Positions 34,900 through 43,550 of a DNA stretch of 64,000 bases are shown here, piece after piece; the first letter of the stretch is position 1, and each line of letters opens with the position of its first letter. The notes below the pieces were generated by a model. That model ran no database searches and had not been told where the DNA came from. It saw nothing but the letters and a program-made list of their open reading frames with translations. Position numbers and translations under genes: made by a program. Source of the stretch: Pseudomonas sp. DNDY-54 (lineage in GTDB: Bacteria > Pseudomonadota > Gammaproteobacteria > Pseudomonadales > Pseudomonadaceae); NCBI RefSeq assembly GCF_019880365.1, contig NZ_CP082271.1, positions 62,001 through 126,000 on the forward strand, read 5' to 3'.

Positions 34900-35976
34900 A
34901 TGACGCGCCATATGCGATTGCTGTCGTTTTGTCTCGCCGCCCTCGCCCCCATCTCCTCGCTTGCCGATTCGAGCATCAGCACCCTGGAAGCCACACGGAG
35001 CGAATGGTCGACTTATCGCTTCCCGTTGTTTGAAGGCGAATCGGCTGCGCTGGAACGGATCAATACCTACCTGCACGCCTTCGAACTCGACGGGTTGCCC
35101 GGCCGCTTCGAGCAGTCGCCGTTCGAGCGAGTTTGGCCCAAAGAAGGCGAGGGACTCGGGGTGGTCAGCCTGGATTATGAAATCCACGCCAAGACGCCTG
35201 GCTTCCTTTCGCTCGATATCATCGGTGAATATTACGGCGCCTATCTCAGCCTGGGCCGCAACAGCTATGCGTTTGCCCTGGCCGACGGTTCGCCGCTCTC
35301 ATTGTCCGAATTATTTAGCGAGCCGGGACTGCAACAGCTGCGTGCCCAGATAAGCCGGGCCCGGGTCGACCGCATCGAAACATTTATCGCCGCAATTCCA
35401 GCGAACGGCGCCAGTGAAGACGAGGCCGAGATGGCCACGATACAGCGCGAAATTTATGAAGATTGCTTACCGCGCCATCGCAACACCACTCTCGACCATG
35501 ACCGGCTCGTGCTCGGGCAAACGCAACTGACGTTGATTGCCGAACGGTGCTCGGCACATGCGGTTCGCGCGCTGGATGATCTGGGTGAGTTTTCGAACAG
35601 CTTCGCTTATACCGAACTCGCGGAGGCGCTGAGCCCGTATGGCCGATGCCTTCTGCTGGAGCAGCGTAGCGATTGCCGGGACCTGTCGAGGCCGCAAATA
35701 AGCGGCGTCTACCGCGGCGCAGTGGACGGGCGCCAGCGGATCACTCTGGTTATCGCGCCATACGCCAGTGGTGTTTCCAGGGCTGTCTATTTTCGCGATG
35801 AAGACTCCACCAAGGTCGACCTCAGCGCGAGGCCACAGCCAGACGCGGGTCGCGTCCAACTTCAAGAGCAAGGCGCTACGCCCGCCATGTTCGAACTTTG
35901 GCTAGAGCGCGACGGTGAGCTCAGCGGTACGTGGCAGCAAAAAGACGGGCCTCGATTGCCGGTCGAGTTACGTTGA
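34900..35976 (+). CDS. Exported protein of unknown function
   Basis: A 358-residue protein with a signal peptide (about residues 1-22, LLSFCLAALAPISSLA). The N-domain pattern (LFEGESAALERINTYLHAFEL, YYGAYLSLGRNSYAFALADGSPLSLSELF) resembles DUF3298/PdaC-like periplasmic domains, weakly. Cysteines in EDCLPRH, AERCSAH, GRCLL and SDCRD could form disulfides. The last 100 residues look beta-rich. AGAAGG lies upstream of the ATG. Function not recognised. Confidence 0.6.
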   Translation: MTRHMRLLSFCLAALAPISSLADSSISTLEATRSEWSTYRFPLFEGESAALERINTYLHAFELDGLPGRFEQSPFERVWPKEGEGLGVVSLDYEIHAKTPGFLSLDIIGEYYGAYLSLGRNSYAFALADGSPLSLSELFSEPGLQQLRAQISRARVDRIETFIAAIPANGASEDEAEMATIQREIYEDCLPRHRNTTLDHDRLVLGQTQLTLIAERCSAHAVRALDDLGEFSNSFAYTELAEALSPYGRCLLLEQRSDCRDLSRPQISGVYRGAVDGRQRITLVIAPYASGVSRAVYFRDEDSTKVDLSARPQPDAGRVQLQEQGATPAMFELWLERDGELSGTWQQKDGPRLPVELR

Positions 35977-36058
35977 TCCGCCTTACACGACGCTGCACGT
36001 CATTGAGGTTGGGTAACGCTTATCGGAAGGCAAGGCACGCGCTGAATATCCTCGTATA

Positions 36059-36074
36059 CTGTATGCATGCACAG
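36059..36074. promoter_or_regulatory. LexA (SOS) box upstream of the radical SAM gene
   Basis: CTGTATGCATGCACAG fits the gammaproteobacterial LexA consensus (CTG, ten bases, CAG, with alternating purine/pyrimidine core). It lies 17 bases before the ATG at 36092, a typical place for repression. I recall that P. aeruginosa PA0069 belongs to the LexA regulon, in agreement. Confidence 0.88.
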
Positions 36075-36091
36075 TATCTGAGCGCAACTTT

Positions 36092-37162
36092 ATGTCTCAT
36101 CACACACTTCTCACCACGCCGCGCGGCCGCGGCACGGCAATCAACCCCGACAACCGCTTCGCCCCGACTCGCAGCGAGGCGTATGACGATGGCTGGGAAC
36201 AGGACGTACCGGCGACGCGCGCCACCGAAGTACGGTTCGAGACGGCCAAGACCGTGCTCACCCGCAACCAGTCGCCGGACGTGGGCTTCGACCGTTCAGT
36301 CAATCCCTATCGGGGCTGTGAGCACGGTTGCATCTACTGTTTTGCGCGGCCTAGCCACGCGTACTGGGATATGTCACCGGGGATCGATTTCGAGACGCGG
36401 TTGATCGCCAAGACCAACCTCGCCGAGCGCCTGGAGCAGGAGCTGTCCAAACCCGGCTACGTGCCGCAGCCCATCGCGCTCGGCGTGAACACCGATGCCT
36501 ATCAGCCGCTTGAGCGCGAACAGCGGCTGACGCGCCAGGCGCTCGAAATTCTGCTGCGCTTCAAGCACCCGGTGCACATCATCACCAAGGGGTCGTTGGT
36601 GCTGCGCGACCTGGATCTGCTGGTGCCGCTGGCCGAGCAGCGCTTAGTCAGCGTCTCGGTCAGCCTGACCACGCTGGACGATGAGCTCAAACGCATCATG
36701 GAGCCACGCGCGGCGTCGCCTTCGGCGCGGTTGCGCGTGTTGCGCACGCTGCACGAAGCCGGCGTGCCGGTCAGTGTGATGTGTGCGCCGATGATTCCGA
36801 TGATCAACGACATGGAGCTGGAGCGCATGCTCGAAGCCGCGCGGGAAGCCGGAGCGCACTCGGCCGGCTATGTTCTGCTGAGGTTGCCGCACGAAGTGGC
36901 CACGCTGTTCGATGAGTGGCTGCAAGAGCATTTCCCGCAACGTGCGGCGCATGTCATGAGCCTGGTGCGGCAATCGCGTGGCGGAAAGGATTACGACAGC
37001 CGCTTCGGCAGCCGAATGCGCGGTGAAGGGCAGTTCGCGCAATTGCTCGCGCAGCGCTTTCAGTTGGCCTGCAGACGCTTGGGGTGCAACCGGCGCGATC
37101 AGAATTACGGCCTCGATTGCACTCGCTTCGCACCGCCCGGACAGCAGATGAGCCTGATCTGA
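36092..37162 (+). CDS. PA0069-family radical SAM protein
   Basis: A 356-residue radical SAM enzyme related to the spore photoproduct lyase/Rv2578c group. The Fe-S motif CEHGCIYC (CxxxCxxC) sits at about residues 75-82 inside NPYRGCEHGCIYCFARPSHAYW. GVNTDAYQP, ITKGSLVLRDLDLL and VSLTTLD follow the TIM-barrel strands, and a C-terminal cysteine pair (CNRRDQNYGLDC) may bind another metal. The substrate is unknown. A LexA box directly upstream implies induction by DNA damage and hence a DNA-repair-type role, which is inference. Confidence 0.9.
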   Translation: MSHHTLLTTPRGRGTAINPDNRFAPTRSEAYDDGWEQDVPATRATEVRFETAKTVLTRNQSPDVGFDRSVNPYRGCEHGCIYCFARPSHAYWDMSPGIDFETRLIAKTNLAERLEQELSKPGYVPQPIALGVNTDAYQPLEREQRLTRQALEILLRFKHPVHIITKGSLVLRDLDLLVPLAEQRLVSVSVSLTTLDDELKRIMEPRAASPSARLRVLRTLHEAGVPVSVMCAPMIPMINDMELERMLEAAREAGAHSAGYVLLRLPHEVATLFDEWLQEHFPQRAAHVMSLVRQSRGGKDYDSRFGSRMRGEGQFAQLLAQRFQLACRRLGCNRRDQNYGLDCTRFAPPGQQMSLI

Positions 37163-37630
37163 GCCTGTCGTGGGTTTGCTTATTGGTAGTTCAATGTCTT
37201 TGGTGGGCTGAAGCCCACCCTACGAGCTGAGATTGCCGCGGCAGTTATGGATGGCGACCTGCATGCCCATCGCCTCCGCCAGCCAGATCGCCGCAGTGGA
37301 CCGCGCGGCTTCGGCTTGGGACCACCAAACGGGCGCCGGGTTGGTCAACTGGCTAGAACAGAATGCCTTCAAGCCCGTGCCGTAGGACTCCGCTCATCGG
37401 TAACTCAACATCTTTGGTGGGCTGAAGCCCGCCCTACTGAGGGCGCCGCTTCGAGCTGGCTGGGCAGCCGAGGGCTGGGCTGGCGCAGAACAGCACGGCA
37501 GCATCTCGTGGCGACCGCGAGCCAGCGTTGCCGCAGGGCGGCTTTCCGGAACTATACGTCGCGCAAGATGCACCAATCCGAGTATCGCTGCGGCGTCGGT
37601 GGCCGACGCGCATTCGCACTCGGAGGCAAC
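37163..37630. repeat. Intergenic stretch with two REP copies
   Basis: Inverted-orientation REPs of the main family at 37202-37223 and 37416-37437 (the second with GCCC for ACCC near its end), each preceded by a similar stretch (TT[A/G]GTAGTTCAATGTCTTTGG versus TCGGTAACTCAACATCTTTGG). The rest shows no gene with a ribosome site; an open frame through it continues into the small membrane protein at 37631. Confidence 0.8.
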
Positions 37631-37894
37631 GTGGATTGGATTGATCTTCTGCAATGGCCAGCCATGGTGGTCACGGTACTGGCCGCCTGGTTGATTGGCT
37701 CGCTGAGGCCGGGGCGACGTACGGTCGGCTTCTGGTGCTTTCTGTTGAGCAACCTGCTCTGGGTAATCTGGGGCTGGCACGCCGAAGCCTGGGCGCTGAT
37801 TACTCTGCAGGTGTGCCTGGCAGTGATGAATATTCGTGGCGTAAAGAAGAATGACCACGACGCCGCGGGGGCAGAAGCGAGCCCAAACACCTGA
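37631..37894 (+). CDS. Small membrane protein, three helices
   Basis: An 87-residue protein starting at GTG with GGAGG 4 nt upstream. It has three hydrophobic segments (about residues 6-24, 33-52 and 55-72: LLQWPAMVVTVLAAWLIGSL, TVGFWCFLLSNLLWVIWGW, AWALITLQVCLAVMNIRGV) and a charged tail. This resembles small membrane proteins sometimes annotated as amino-acid-transporter-like (PQ-loop-like half), but I cannot assign a function. The ATG of a longer upstream reading would cross the REPs and is rejected. Confidence 0.6.
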   Translation: MDWIDLLQWPAMVVTVLAAWLIGSLRPGRRTVGFWCFLLSNLLWVIWGWHAEAWALITLQVCLAVMNIRGVKKNDHDAAGAEASPNT

Positions 37895-38103
37895 CGAAAT
37901 TGCCAGTCCGGGATCGCTGTCTATACTCCGATCGAAGCGTACCGTTTGTAATCCGACTGCGCGTGCAAAGCGAGAGATGGCAACCAGGCATTGGGGGGAG
38001 CCAGATCGGAGCGTAGTCAGGCTGTCGTAGGGAGCGTTTTGCTCTGCTCTGCGGCCGGACAGGCAGTCGGCGGGATAACAAGAACCATAAGGGGAACCCG
38101 CTA

Positions 38104-39237
38104 ATGTCGCGACATCCACGAGTCTGGATGGGGATTGGGCTGTGGTCGCTATTCAGTCAGGCCCAAGCGGCCTGGGACGTGAATATGCGCTCCGGTGCTA
38201 CGGACGTCAGCCGATCCGTATTCGATTTGCATATGACCATCTTCTGGATCTGCGTGATCATCGGCGTGCTGGTGTTCGCCGTGATGTTCTGGTCGATGTT
38301 CGCTCACCGTCGCTCCAAGCGGCTCGAATCGGCGCACTTCCATGAGAACACCAAGGTCGAGGTGCTCTGGACCATCATTCCGCTGTTAATCCTGATCGGC
38401 ATGGCCGTGCCGGCCACCCGCACGCTGATCCACATCTACGACGCGTCCGAATCCGACGTGGATATCCAGATCACCGGCTATCAGTGGAAGTGGCACTACA
38501 AGTATCTGGGTGAGGATGTCGAATTCTTCAGCAACCTCACTACCCCGCGCGATCAGATCAACAACGAGGCCCCCAAGGGTGAGCACTACCTCCTGGAGGT
38601 GGACGAGCCGCTGGTGATCCCACAGGGCGCCAAGGTGCGCTTTCTTATCACCGCGGCGGACGTGATCCACTCCTGGTGGGTGCCGGATCTGGCGGTGAAA
38701 AAAGACGCGATCCCGGGCTTCATCAACGAATCCTGGACCCGAGTCGAAGAGCCCGGCATCTACCGTGGGCAATGCACCGAACTGTGCGGCAAGGATCATG
38801 GCTTCATGCCGGTGGTGGTGGAGGTCAAGTCCCAGGAGGACTACGCCGCCTGGCTGGGCGAGAAGAAAGCAGAAGCGGCCAAGCTCGCCGAGTTGACGAG
38901 CAAGGAATGGACGCTCGAAGAGCTCACCGCGCGCGGCGAGCAGGTTTACCAGACCAATTGCGCCTCCTGTCACCAGCCCACGGGCGAAGGCCTGCCGCCG
39001 ATGTTCCCAGCCCTGAAAGGCTCGCCGATCGCCACCGGCGAAGCCGAAGACCACATCAGCATCGTCGTCAAGGGCGCGCCAGGCACCTCGATGCCTGCGT
39101 TCGGCCCGCAATTGTCCGAGGTCGACCTTGCCGCCGTGATTACCTACGAGCGCAACGCGTGGGGCAACGACAAGGGCGACATGGTCACGCCGAAAGACGT
39201 GCTCGTCTTCAAACAGGCCGAAGAAGCCACCCAGTAA
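38104..39237 (+). CDS. coxB: Cytochrome c oxidase subunit II with fused cytochrome c (caa3 type)
   Basis: A 377-residue subunit that receives electrons from cytochrome c. A signal sequence is followed by two transmembrane helices (about 42-63 and 82-102), then the periplasmic cupredoxin domain with CuA ligands in CTELCGKDHGFM (near 223), a linker, and a C-terminal heme-c domain with CASCH (near 286) and Met in TSMPAFG. The fused heme domain defines the caa3 subclass. AAGGGG lies upstream. First gene of the oxidase operon, after about 200 bases of leader. Confidence 0.96.
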   Translation: MSRHPRVWMGIGLWSLFSQAQAAWDVNMRSGATDVSRSVFDLHMTIFWICVIIGVLVFAVMFWSMFAHRRSKRLESAHFHENTKVEVLWTIIPLLILIGMAVPATRTLIHIYDASESDVDIQITGYQWKWHYKYLGEDVEFFSNLTTPRDQINNEAPKGEHYLLEVDEPLVIPQGAKVRFLITAADVIHSWWVPDLAVKKDAIPGFINESWTRVEEPGIYRGQCTELCGKDHGFMPVVVEVKSQEDYAAWLGEKKAEAAKLAELTSKEWTLEELTARGEQVYQTNCASCHQPTGEGLPPMFPALKGSPIATGEAEDHISIVVKGAPGTSMPAFGPQLSEVDLAAVITYERNAWGNDKGDMVTPKDVLVFKQAEEATQ

Positions 39238-39249
39238 GAGGATCAGGTG

Positions 39250-40878
39250 ATGAGTGCAGTGATCGACGATCATGGTCATGCCGAGCATGACCATCACCAC
39301 GGCCCGGCCAAGGGCCTCTCACGCTGGCTGCTGACCACCAACCACAAGGACATCGGCTCGATGTACCTGTGGTTCAGCTTCTGCGCGTTCCTGCTGGGCG
39401 GCTCGATGGCGATGGTGATCCGCGCCGAACTGTTCCAGCCGGGCCTGCAGATCGTGCAGCCGGAATTCTTCAACCAGATGACCACCATGCACGGCCTGAT
39501 CATGGTCTTCGGCGCGGTGATGCCGGCCTTCGTCGGCCTGGCCAACTGGATGATTCCGTTGATGATCGGCGCGCCGGACATGGCCCTGCCGCGGATGAAC
39601 AACTTCAGCTTCTGGCTGTTGCCTGCCGCGTTCGGGCTGTTGGTCAGCACCTTGTTCATGGAGGGCGGAGGGCCGAACTTCGGTTGGACCTTCTACGCAC
39701 CGCTGTCGACGACGTACGCGCCGGAGTCGGTGACCTTCTTCATCTTCGCCATTCACCTGATGGGCATCAGTTCGATCATGGGCGCGATCAACGTGGTCGC
39801 CACCGTGCTCAACCTGCGTGCGCCGGGCATGACGCTGATGAAGATGCCACTGTTCGTCTGGACCTGGCTGATCACCGCCTTCCTGCTGATCGCAGTGATG
39901 CCGGTGCTGGCCGGTGTGGTGACCATGATGTTGATGGACATCCACTTCGGCACCAGCTTCTTCAGCGCGGCCGGTGGCGGCGACCCGGTGTTGTTCCAGC
40001 ACGTGTTCTGGTTCTTCGGCCATCCCGAGGTGTACATCATGATCCTGCCGGCGTTCGGCGCGGTCAGCTCGATCATTCCGGCGTTCAGCCGCAAGCCGCT
40101 GTTCGGCTACACCTCGATGGTCTACGCCACCGGGGCGATTGCGTTCCTTTCGTTCATCGTCTGGGCGCACCACATGTTCACGGTCGGCATCCCGCTGACC
40201 GGCGAGCTGTTCTTCATGTACGCGACCATGCTGATCGCCGTGCCGACGGGGGTGAAGGTGTTCAACTGGGTGAGCACGATGTGGCGCGGCTCGCTGACCT
40301 TCGAGGCGCCGATGCTGTTCGCCGTGGCCTTCGTCATCCTCTTCACCATTGGCGGGTTCTCCGGGCTGATGCTGGCTATCGCGCCGGCGGACTTCCAGTA
40401 CCACGACACCTACTTCGTGGTGGCGCACTTCCACTACGTGCTGGTGCCCGGCGCGATCTTCGGCATCTTCGCTTCGGCTTACTACTGGCTGCCCAAGTGG
40501 ACCGGGCACATGTACGACGAGACGCTGGCCAAGCTGCATTTCTGGATGAGCTTCATCGGCATGAACCTGGCGTTCTTCCCGATGCACTTCGTGGGTTTGG
40601 CGGGCATGCCGCGGCGAATCCCGGACTACAACATGATGTTCGCCAACTTCAACATGGTCTCAAGCATCGGCGCCTTCATGTTCGGCGCGACGCAGTTGCT
40701 ATTCCTGTACATCGTCATCAAATGCATCAAGGGCGGGCCGATCGCGGCGGCCAAACCTTGGGATGGCGCCGAAGGGTTGGAGTGGAGCGTGCCATCGCCG
40801 GCGCCTTACCACACCTTCAGCGTGCCGCCGAGCATGGAGGACCTGCACGAACATCGCACGGGGCCCAAGCATGATTAG
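39250..40878 (+). CDS. coxA: Cytochrome c oxidase subunit I
   Basis: A 542-residue, 12-helix catalytic subunit holding heme a, heme a3 and CuB. Conserved features: MHGLIMVFG (heme a His), WFFGHPEVYIMILPAFG (CuB His-Tyr pair and D/K-pathway region), WAHHMFTVG (CuB His-His) and HFHYVLV (heme a/a3 histidines). The His-rich start (DDHGHAEHDHHHG) is unusual in composition and may chelate copper. The ATG at 39250 is preferred over GTG 39247. Twelve bases separate it from coxB. Confidence 0.97.
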   Translation: MSAVIDDHGHAEHDHHHGPAKGLSRWLLTTNHKDIGSMYLWFSFCAFLLGGSMAMVIRAELFQPGLQIVQPEFFNQMTTMHGLIMVFGAVMPAFVGLANWMIPLMIGAPDMALPRMNNFSFWLLPAAFGLLVSTLFMEGGGPNFGWTFYAPLSTTYAPESVTFFIFAIHLMGISSIMGAINVVATVLNLRAPGMTLMKMPLFVWTWLITAFLLIAVMPVLAGVVTMMLMDIHFGTSFFSAAGGGDPVLFQHVFWFFGHPEVYIMILPAFGAVSSIIPAFSRKPLFGYTSMVYATGAIAFLSFIVWAHHMFTVGIPLTGELFFMYATMLIAVPTGVKVFNWVSTMWRGSLTFEAPMLFAVAFVILFTIGGFSGLMLAIAPADFQYHDTYFVVAHFHYVLVPGAIFGIFASAYYWLPKWTGHMYDETLAKLHFWMSFIGMNLAFFPMHFVGLAGMPRRIPDYNMMFANFNMVSSIGAFMFGATQLLFLYIVIKCIKGGPIAAAKPWDGAEGLEWSVPSPAPYHTFSVPPSMEDLHEHRTGPKHD

Positions 40879-41082
40879 CGGTGAAGCCGCCGCGGCCTTG
40901 CAGCGGCTAGGTAGACGAGGGGCAGCCTCGCCAGCGAATTGGGTACCGGCTGATGGTGATGCTGGTGGGCCAAAGCGGAGCGCCGCCCGGCCCAACGCCG
41001 TAGGGTGGGCTTCAGCCTGCGGCTGCGAAAAAAGTCCGTCAGGTCCGACGCGTATTGGACAGCCCTGCGCGAGGAGGACGCG
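40879..41082. repeat. coxA-cox11 gap with a half REP
   Basis: A 204-base spacer, unusually long for this operon. A forward REP begins at 41000 (GTAGGGTGGGCTTCAGCC) but its last arm is lost (ends CTGC), so it is a decayed copy inside the operon. An open frame here has no ribosome site or family resemblance. Confidence 0.7.
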
Positions 41083-41664
41083 ATGAGCGATTCCCTGTCG
41101 ATCCCCCGTTTGGTCCGCCGGTTACTGCTGGTGGTCGTGGCAATGTTTGCCTTTGGCTTCGCGCTGGTGCCGATCTACGACGTCATGTGCCAGGCCTTCG
41201 GTATCAATGGCAAAACCGCGGGCGCTTACCAGGGCGCACAGATTGTGGATGAGGGCCGTGAGGTACGGGTTCAATTCCTCGCCACCAATGCCTCAGGGAT
41301 GGTCTGGGAATTCCAGCCGGTTGCCGATCAGCTCAGCGTTAACCCGGGTGCAAGCCGCGAGATGCGCTTCGTTGCCTATAACCCCACCGACAAGCCGATG
41401 ACCGCCCAGGCGGTGCCGAGCGTTTCGCCATCCAAGGCGGCGGCGTATTTCCACAAGACCGAGTGCTTCTGCTTTACCCAGCAGGTGCTGCAGCCCGGTG
41501 AGCGCATCGAGATGCCGGTGCGTTTCATTGTTGATCGTGATTTGCCCGCAGACGTGCGTCACCTGACGCTCGCCTACACCCTGTTCGATATCACGTCTCG
41601 CCAACCTCCCGTCGCCGTCGTTGATCAGGCGTCCATGGTGGCGGCCAAGGAGAGTCTGCAATGA
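41083..41664 (+). CDS. ctaG: Cytochrome c oxidase assembly protein Cox11 (CtaG)
   Basis: A 193-residue copper chaperone that inserts CuB into subunit I. It has a single N-terminal helix (about 12-33) followed by a periplasmic immunoglobulin-like domain with the copper motif TECFCFTQQ. GAGGAGG precedes the ATG at 41083. The stop overlaps the next start (ATGA). Confidence 0.95.
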   Translation: MSDSLSIPRLVRRLLLVVVAMFAFGFALVPIYDVMCQAFGINGKTAGAYQGAQIVDEGREVRVQFLATNASGMVWEFQPVADQLSVNPGASREMRFVAYNPTDKPMTAQAVPSVSPSKAAAYFHKTECFCFTQQVLQPGERIEMPVRFIVDRDLPADVRHLTLAYTLFDITSRQPPVAVVDQASMVAAKESLQ

Positions 41665-42560
41665 GCCAACAGACCACCACGCACGAGAACTACTACGTTC
41701 CCGCCCAGAGCAAATGGCCCATCGTCGGAACGCTGGCGTTGCTGACCACGGTTTACGGATTGGGCAGCTGGTTCAACGACCTCAAGGCCGGCCGTGACGA
41801 GATCAGCGGGCCGGTCATCTTCTTTGTCGGCGCACTGCTGATCGCGTACATGATGTTCGGCTGGTTCGGCGCCGTCGTCCGTGAAGGGCGGGCAGGGCTG
41901 TACAGCGCGCAGATGGATCGCTCGTTCCGCTGGGGCATGAGCTGGTTCATCTTTTCGGAAGTGATGTTCTTTCTCGCCTTCTTCGGCGTGCTGTTCTACA
42001 TCCGCTACTGGGTCGGGCCTTGGCTCGATGGCGACGGCGATAAGGGCGTCAGCGCCATGCTCTGGCCGAACTTCGAGTACAGCTGGCCGCTGCTGAACAA
42101 CCCAGACCCCAAGGTCTATCCCGCCCCGGAAGGCACCATCAGCCCTTGGGGCCTTCCGCTGATCAACACCATCCTGCTGGTCACCTCCAGCTTCACCCTG
42201 ACCTGGGCGCACCACGCGCTACGCAAGGGCAACCGCAAGCAGCTCAAGCTAGGGCTGGGGCTGACGGTGTTGCTAGGCGCCGTTTTCCTGATCCTGCAGA
42301 TCGAGGAGTACATCCATGCCTATACAGAGCTTGGTTTGACGCTGGGATCAGGCATCTATGGTGCGACCTTTTTCATGCTCACGGGCTTTCACGGCGCGCA
42401 CGTGACCATGGGCGCGATCATCTTGACGGTGATGCTGGTGCGCAGCTTCCGCGGGCACTTCACGCCTGAGCAGCACTTCGGGTTCGAGGCGGCAGCCTGG
42501 TATTGGCACTTCGTGGACGTGGTGTGGATCGGTCTGTTCGTCTTCGTCTACGTGTTGTAG
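41661..42560 (+). CDS. coxC: Cytochrome c oxidase subunit III
   Basis: A 299-residue, seven-helix subunit. WGMSWFIFSEVMFFLAFFG, TSSFTLTWAHHAL, EYIHAYTELGLTLGSGIYGATFFMLTGFHG-type helices and the final AAAWYWHFVDVVWIGLFVFVYV are characteristic. A large insert (PWLDGDGDKGVSAMLWPNFEYSWP) between helices is typical of the Pseudomonas form. It overlaps cox11 by 4 bases. Confidence 0.96.
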   Translation: MSQQTTTHENYYVPAQSKWPIVGTLALLTTVYGLGSWFNDLKAGRDEISGPVIFFVGALLIAYMMFGWFGAVVREGRAGLYSAQMDRSFRWGMSWFIFSEVMFFLAFFGVLFYIRYWVGPWLDGDGDKGVSAMLWPNFEYSWPLLNNPDPKVYPAPEGTISPWGLPLINTILLVTSSFTLTWAHHALRKGNRKQLKLGLGLTVLLGAVFLILQIEEYIHAYTELGLTLGSGIYGATFFMLTGFHGAHVTMGAIILTVMLVRSFRGHFTPEQHFGFEAAAWYWHFVDVVWIGLFVFVYVL

Positions 42561-42568
42561 CGCGACTA

Positions 42569-42772
42569 TCAGGCACCGAAACCGGGTTGTAGCTGACCCG
42601 AATAGAAGCCCCAGGCGATCAGGGCGACCGTAATAGCAGTGAGGGAGACGCGGACGAAGAGGGCGGTGAGCACACGGGATGTTTGGCCCTCGTCCTTGAC
42701 CAAAAAGAAAAGGCCACTGAACAGACTGACTAGCGTGGCTACTAATAACAGAACAATCGCCGCCTTGAGCAT
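42569..42772 (-). CDS. Twin-transmembrane protein, DUF2909-like, antisense to operon direction
   Basis: A 67-residue protein with two hydrophobic helices (about 2-25 and 37-60) linked by KDEGQTSRVLTALFVR. It matches the DUF2909/twin-transmembrane family found at this place in Pseudomonas oxidase operons. It lies on the strand opposite to the cox genes, 8 bases from the coxC stop, and starts 70 bases before the SURF1 ATG, so it needs its own promoter. Possibly a small assembly factor; unproven. The longer upstream frame lacks support. Confidence 0.75.
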   Translation of the reverse strand: MLKAAIVLLLVATLVSLFSGLFFLVKDEGQTSRVLTALFVRVSLTAITVALIAWGFYSGQLQPGFGA

Positions 42773-42842
42773 GAGCGAGTCCGCAACAGGGGTATCGGGG
42801 GTGCAGTATAGCCAGTCATTTCGACACGCCGCGGGGCAGGGT

Positions 42843-43550
42843 ATGAGCGGGTTCAAACCCGGCCTCGTGCCTACCCTGGTGGTCTTTCTCTTGTTGCCTC
42901 TATTGGTCTGGCTGGGCCTCTGGCAGCTGGAGCGCGGCGAGCAGAAGCGCGACATGCTGGCGCGTCAGGACGCGCGTCAACAGGCTGCACCGGTAGGCCC
43001 TGAGCGGATCGAGCACATGGACGATCCGGCTTACGCCCGCATCCATCTGCAAGGTAGTTTCGATGCCGAGCACAGCTTTCTGCTGGACAGCCGAACCCGT
43101 GATGGCCGGGTTGGCGTCGAGTTGTTGCAGCCTTTTCAGGACGAGCCGAGCGGTCGCTGGGTACTGGTGAACCGTGGCTGGATCCCATGGCCGGATCGCC
43201 GCATTCCCCCGAAATTCGACACGCCGGAGCGTCCACTGAAGCTGGCTGCCTGGGTGTACGCGCCGTCTGGCAAGCCCTTTGTGCTTAACCGACGTATGGC
43301 GGAGGGTTGGCCGCGGCTGCTCAATCATGTCGATGTCGAGACGATCTGGCAGCTGCTCGACCGTGATGGCATCGGCTACGAGCTGCGGCTGGAGCCGGGT
43401 CCTACGGCTTACCGAGCGGACTGGCCGATCACCAGCATGAAGCCGCAGCAGCATCTGGGCTATGCGGTGCAATGGTTTGCGCTGGCAGCGGCGCTGCTGG
43501 CGCTGTTCATCTACTTCGGCGTGCATCAGGCACGGGGGAGCAAGCAGTGA
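42843..43550 (+). CDS. SURF1 family oxidase assembly protein
   Basis: A 235-residue protein helping assemble heme a into subunit I. Two terminal helices (about 7-24 and 208-228) flank a periplasmic domain; LGLWQLERGEQKRDML, FLLDSRTRDGRVGVELLQPF, VLVNRGWIPWPDRR and a C-terminal HLGYAVQWFALA are diagnostic. The ATG at 42843 is chosen as the family start; an in-frame ATG 25 codons upstream would overlap the antisense gene. The stop overlaps the next GTG. Confidence 0.92.
   Translation: MSGFKPGLVPTLVVFLLLPLLVWLGLWQLERGEQKRDMLARQDARQQAAPVGPERIEHMDDPAYARIHLQGSFDAEHSFLLDSRTRDGRVGVELLQPFQDEPSGRWVLVNRGWIPWPDRRIPPKFDTPERPLKLAAWVYAPSGKPFVLNRRMAEGWPRLLNHVDVETIWQLLDRDGIGYELRLEPGPTAYRADWPITSMKPQQHLGYAVQWFALAAALLALFIYFGVHQARGSKQ

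Noticed and set aside
37247..37630. N-terminal extension of the small membrane protein
   Set aside because: It runs through a REP copy and has no domain; GTG 37631 has a good GGAGG upstream.
40869..41082. Short gene between coxA and cox11
   Set aside because: The frame begins at the very end of coxA, runs through a decayed REP, and has no ribosome site or known counterpart in related operons.
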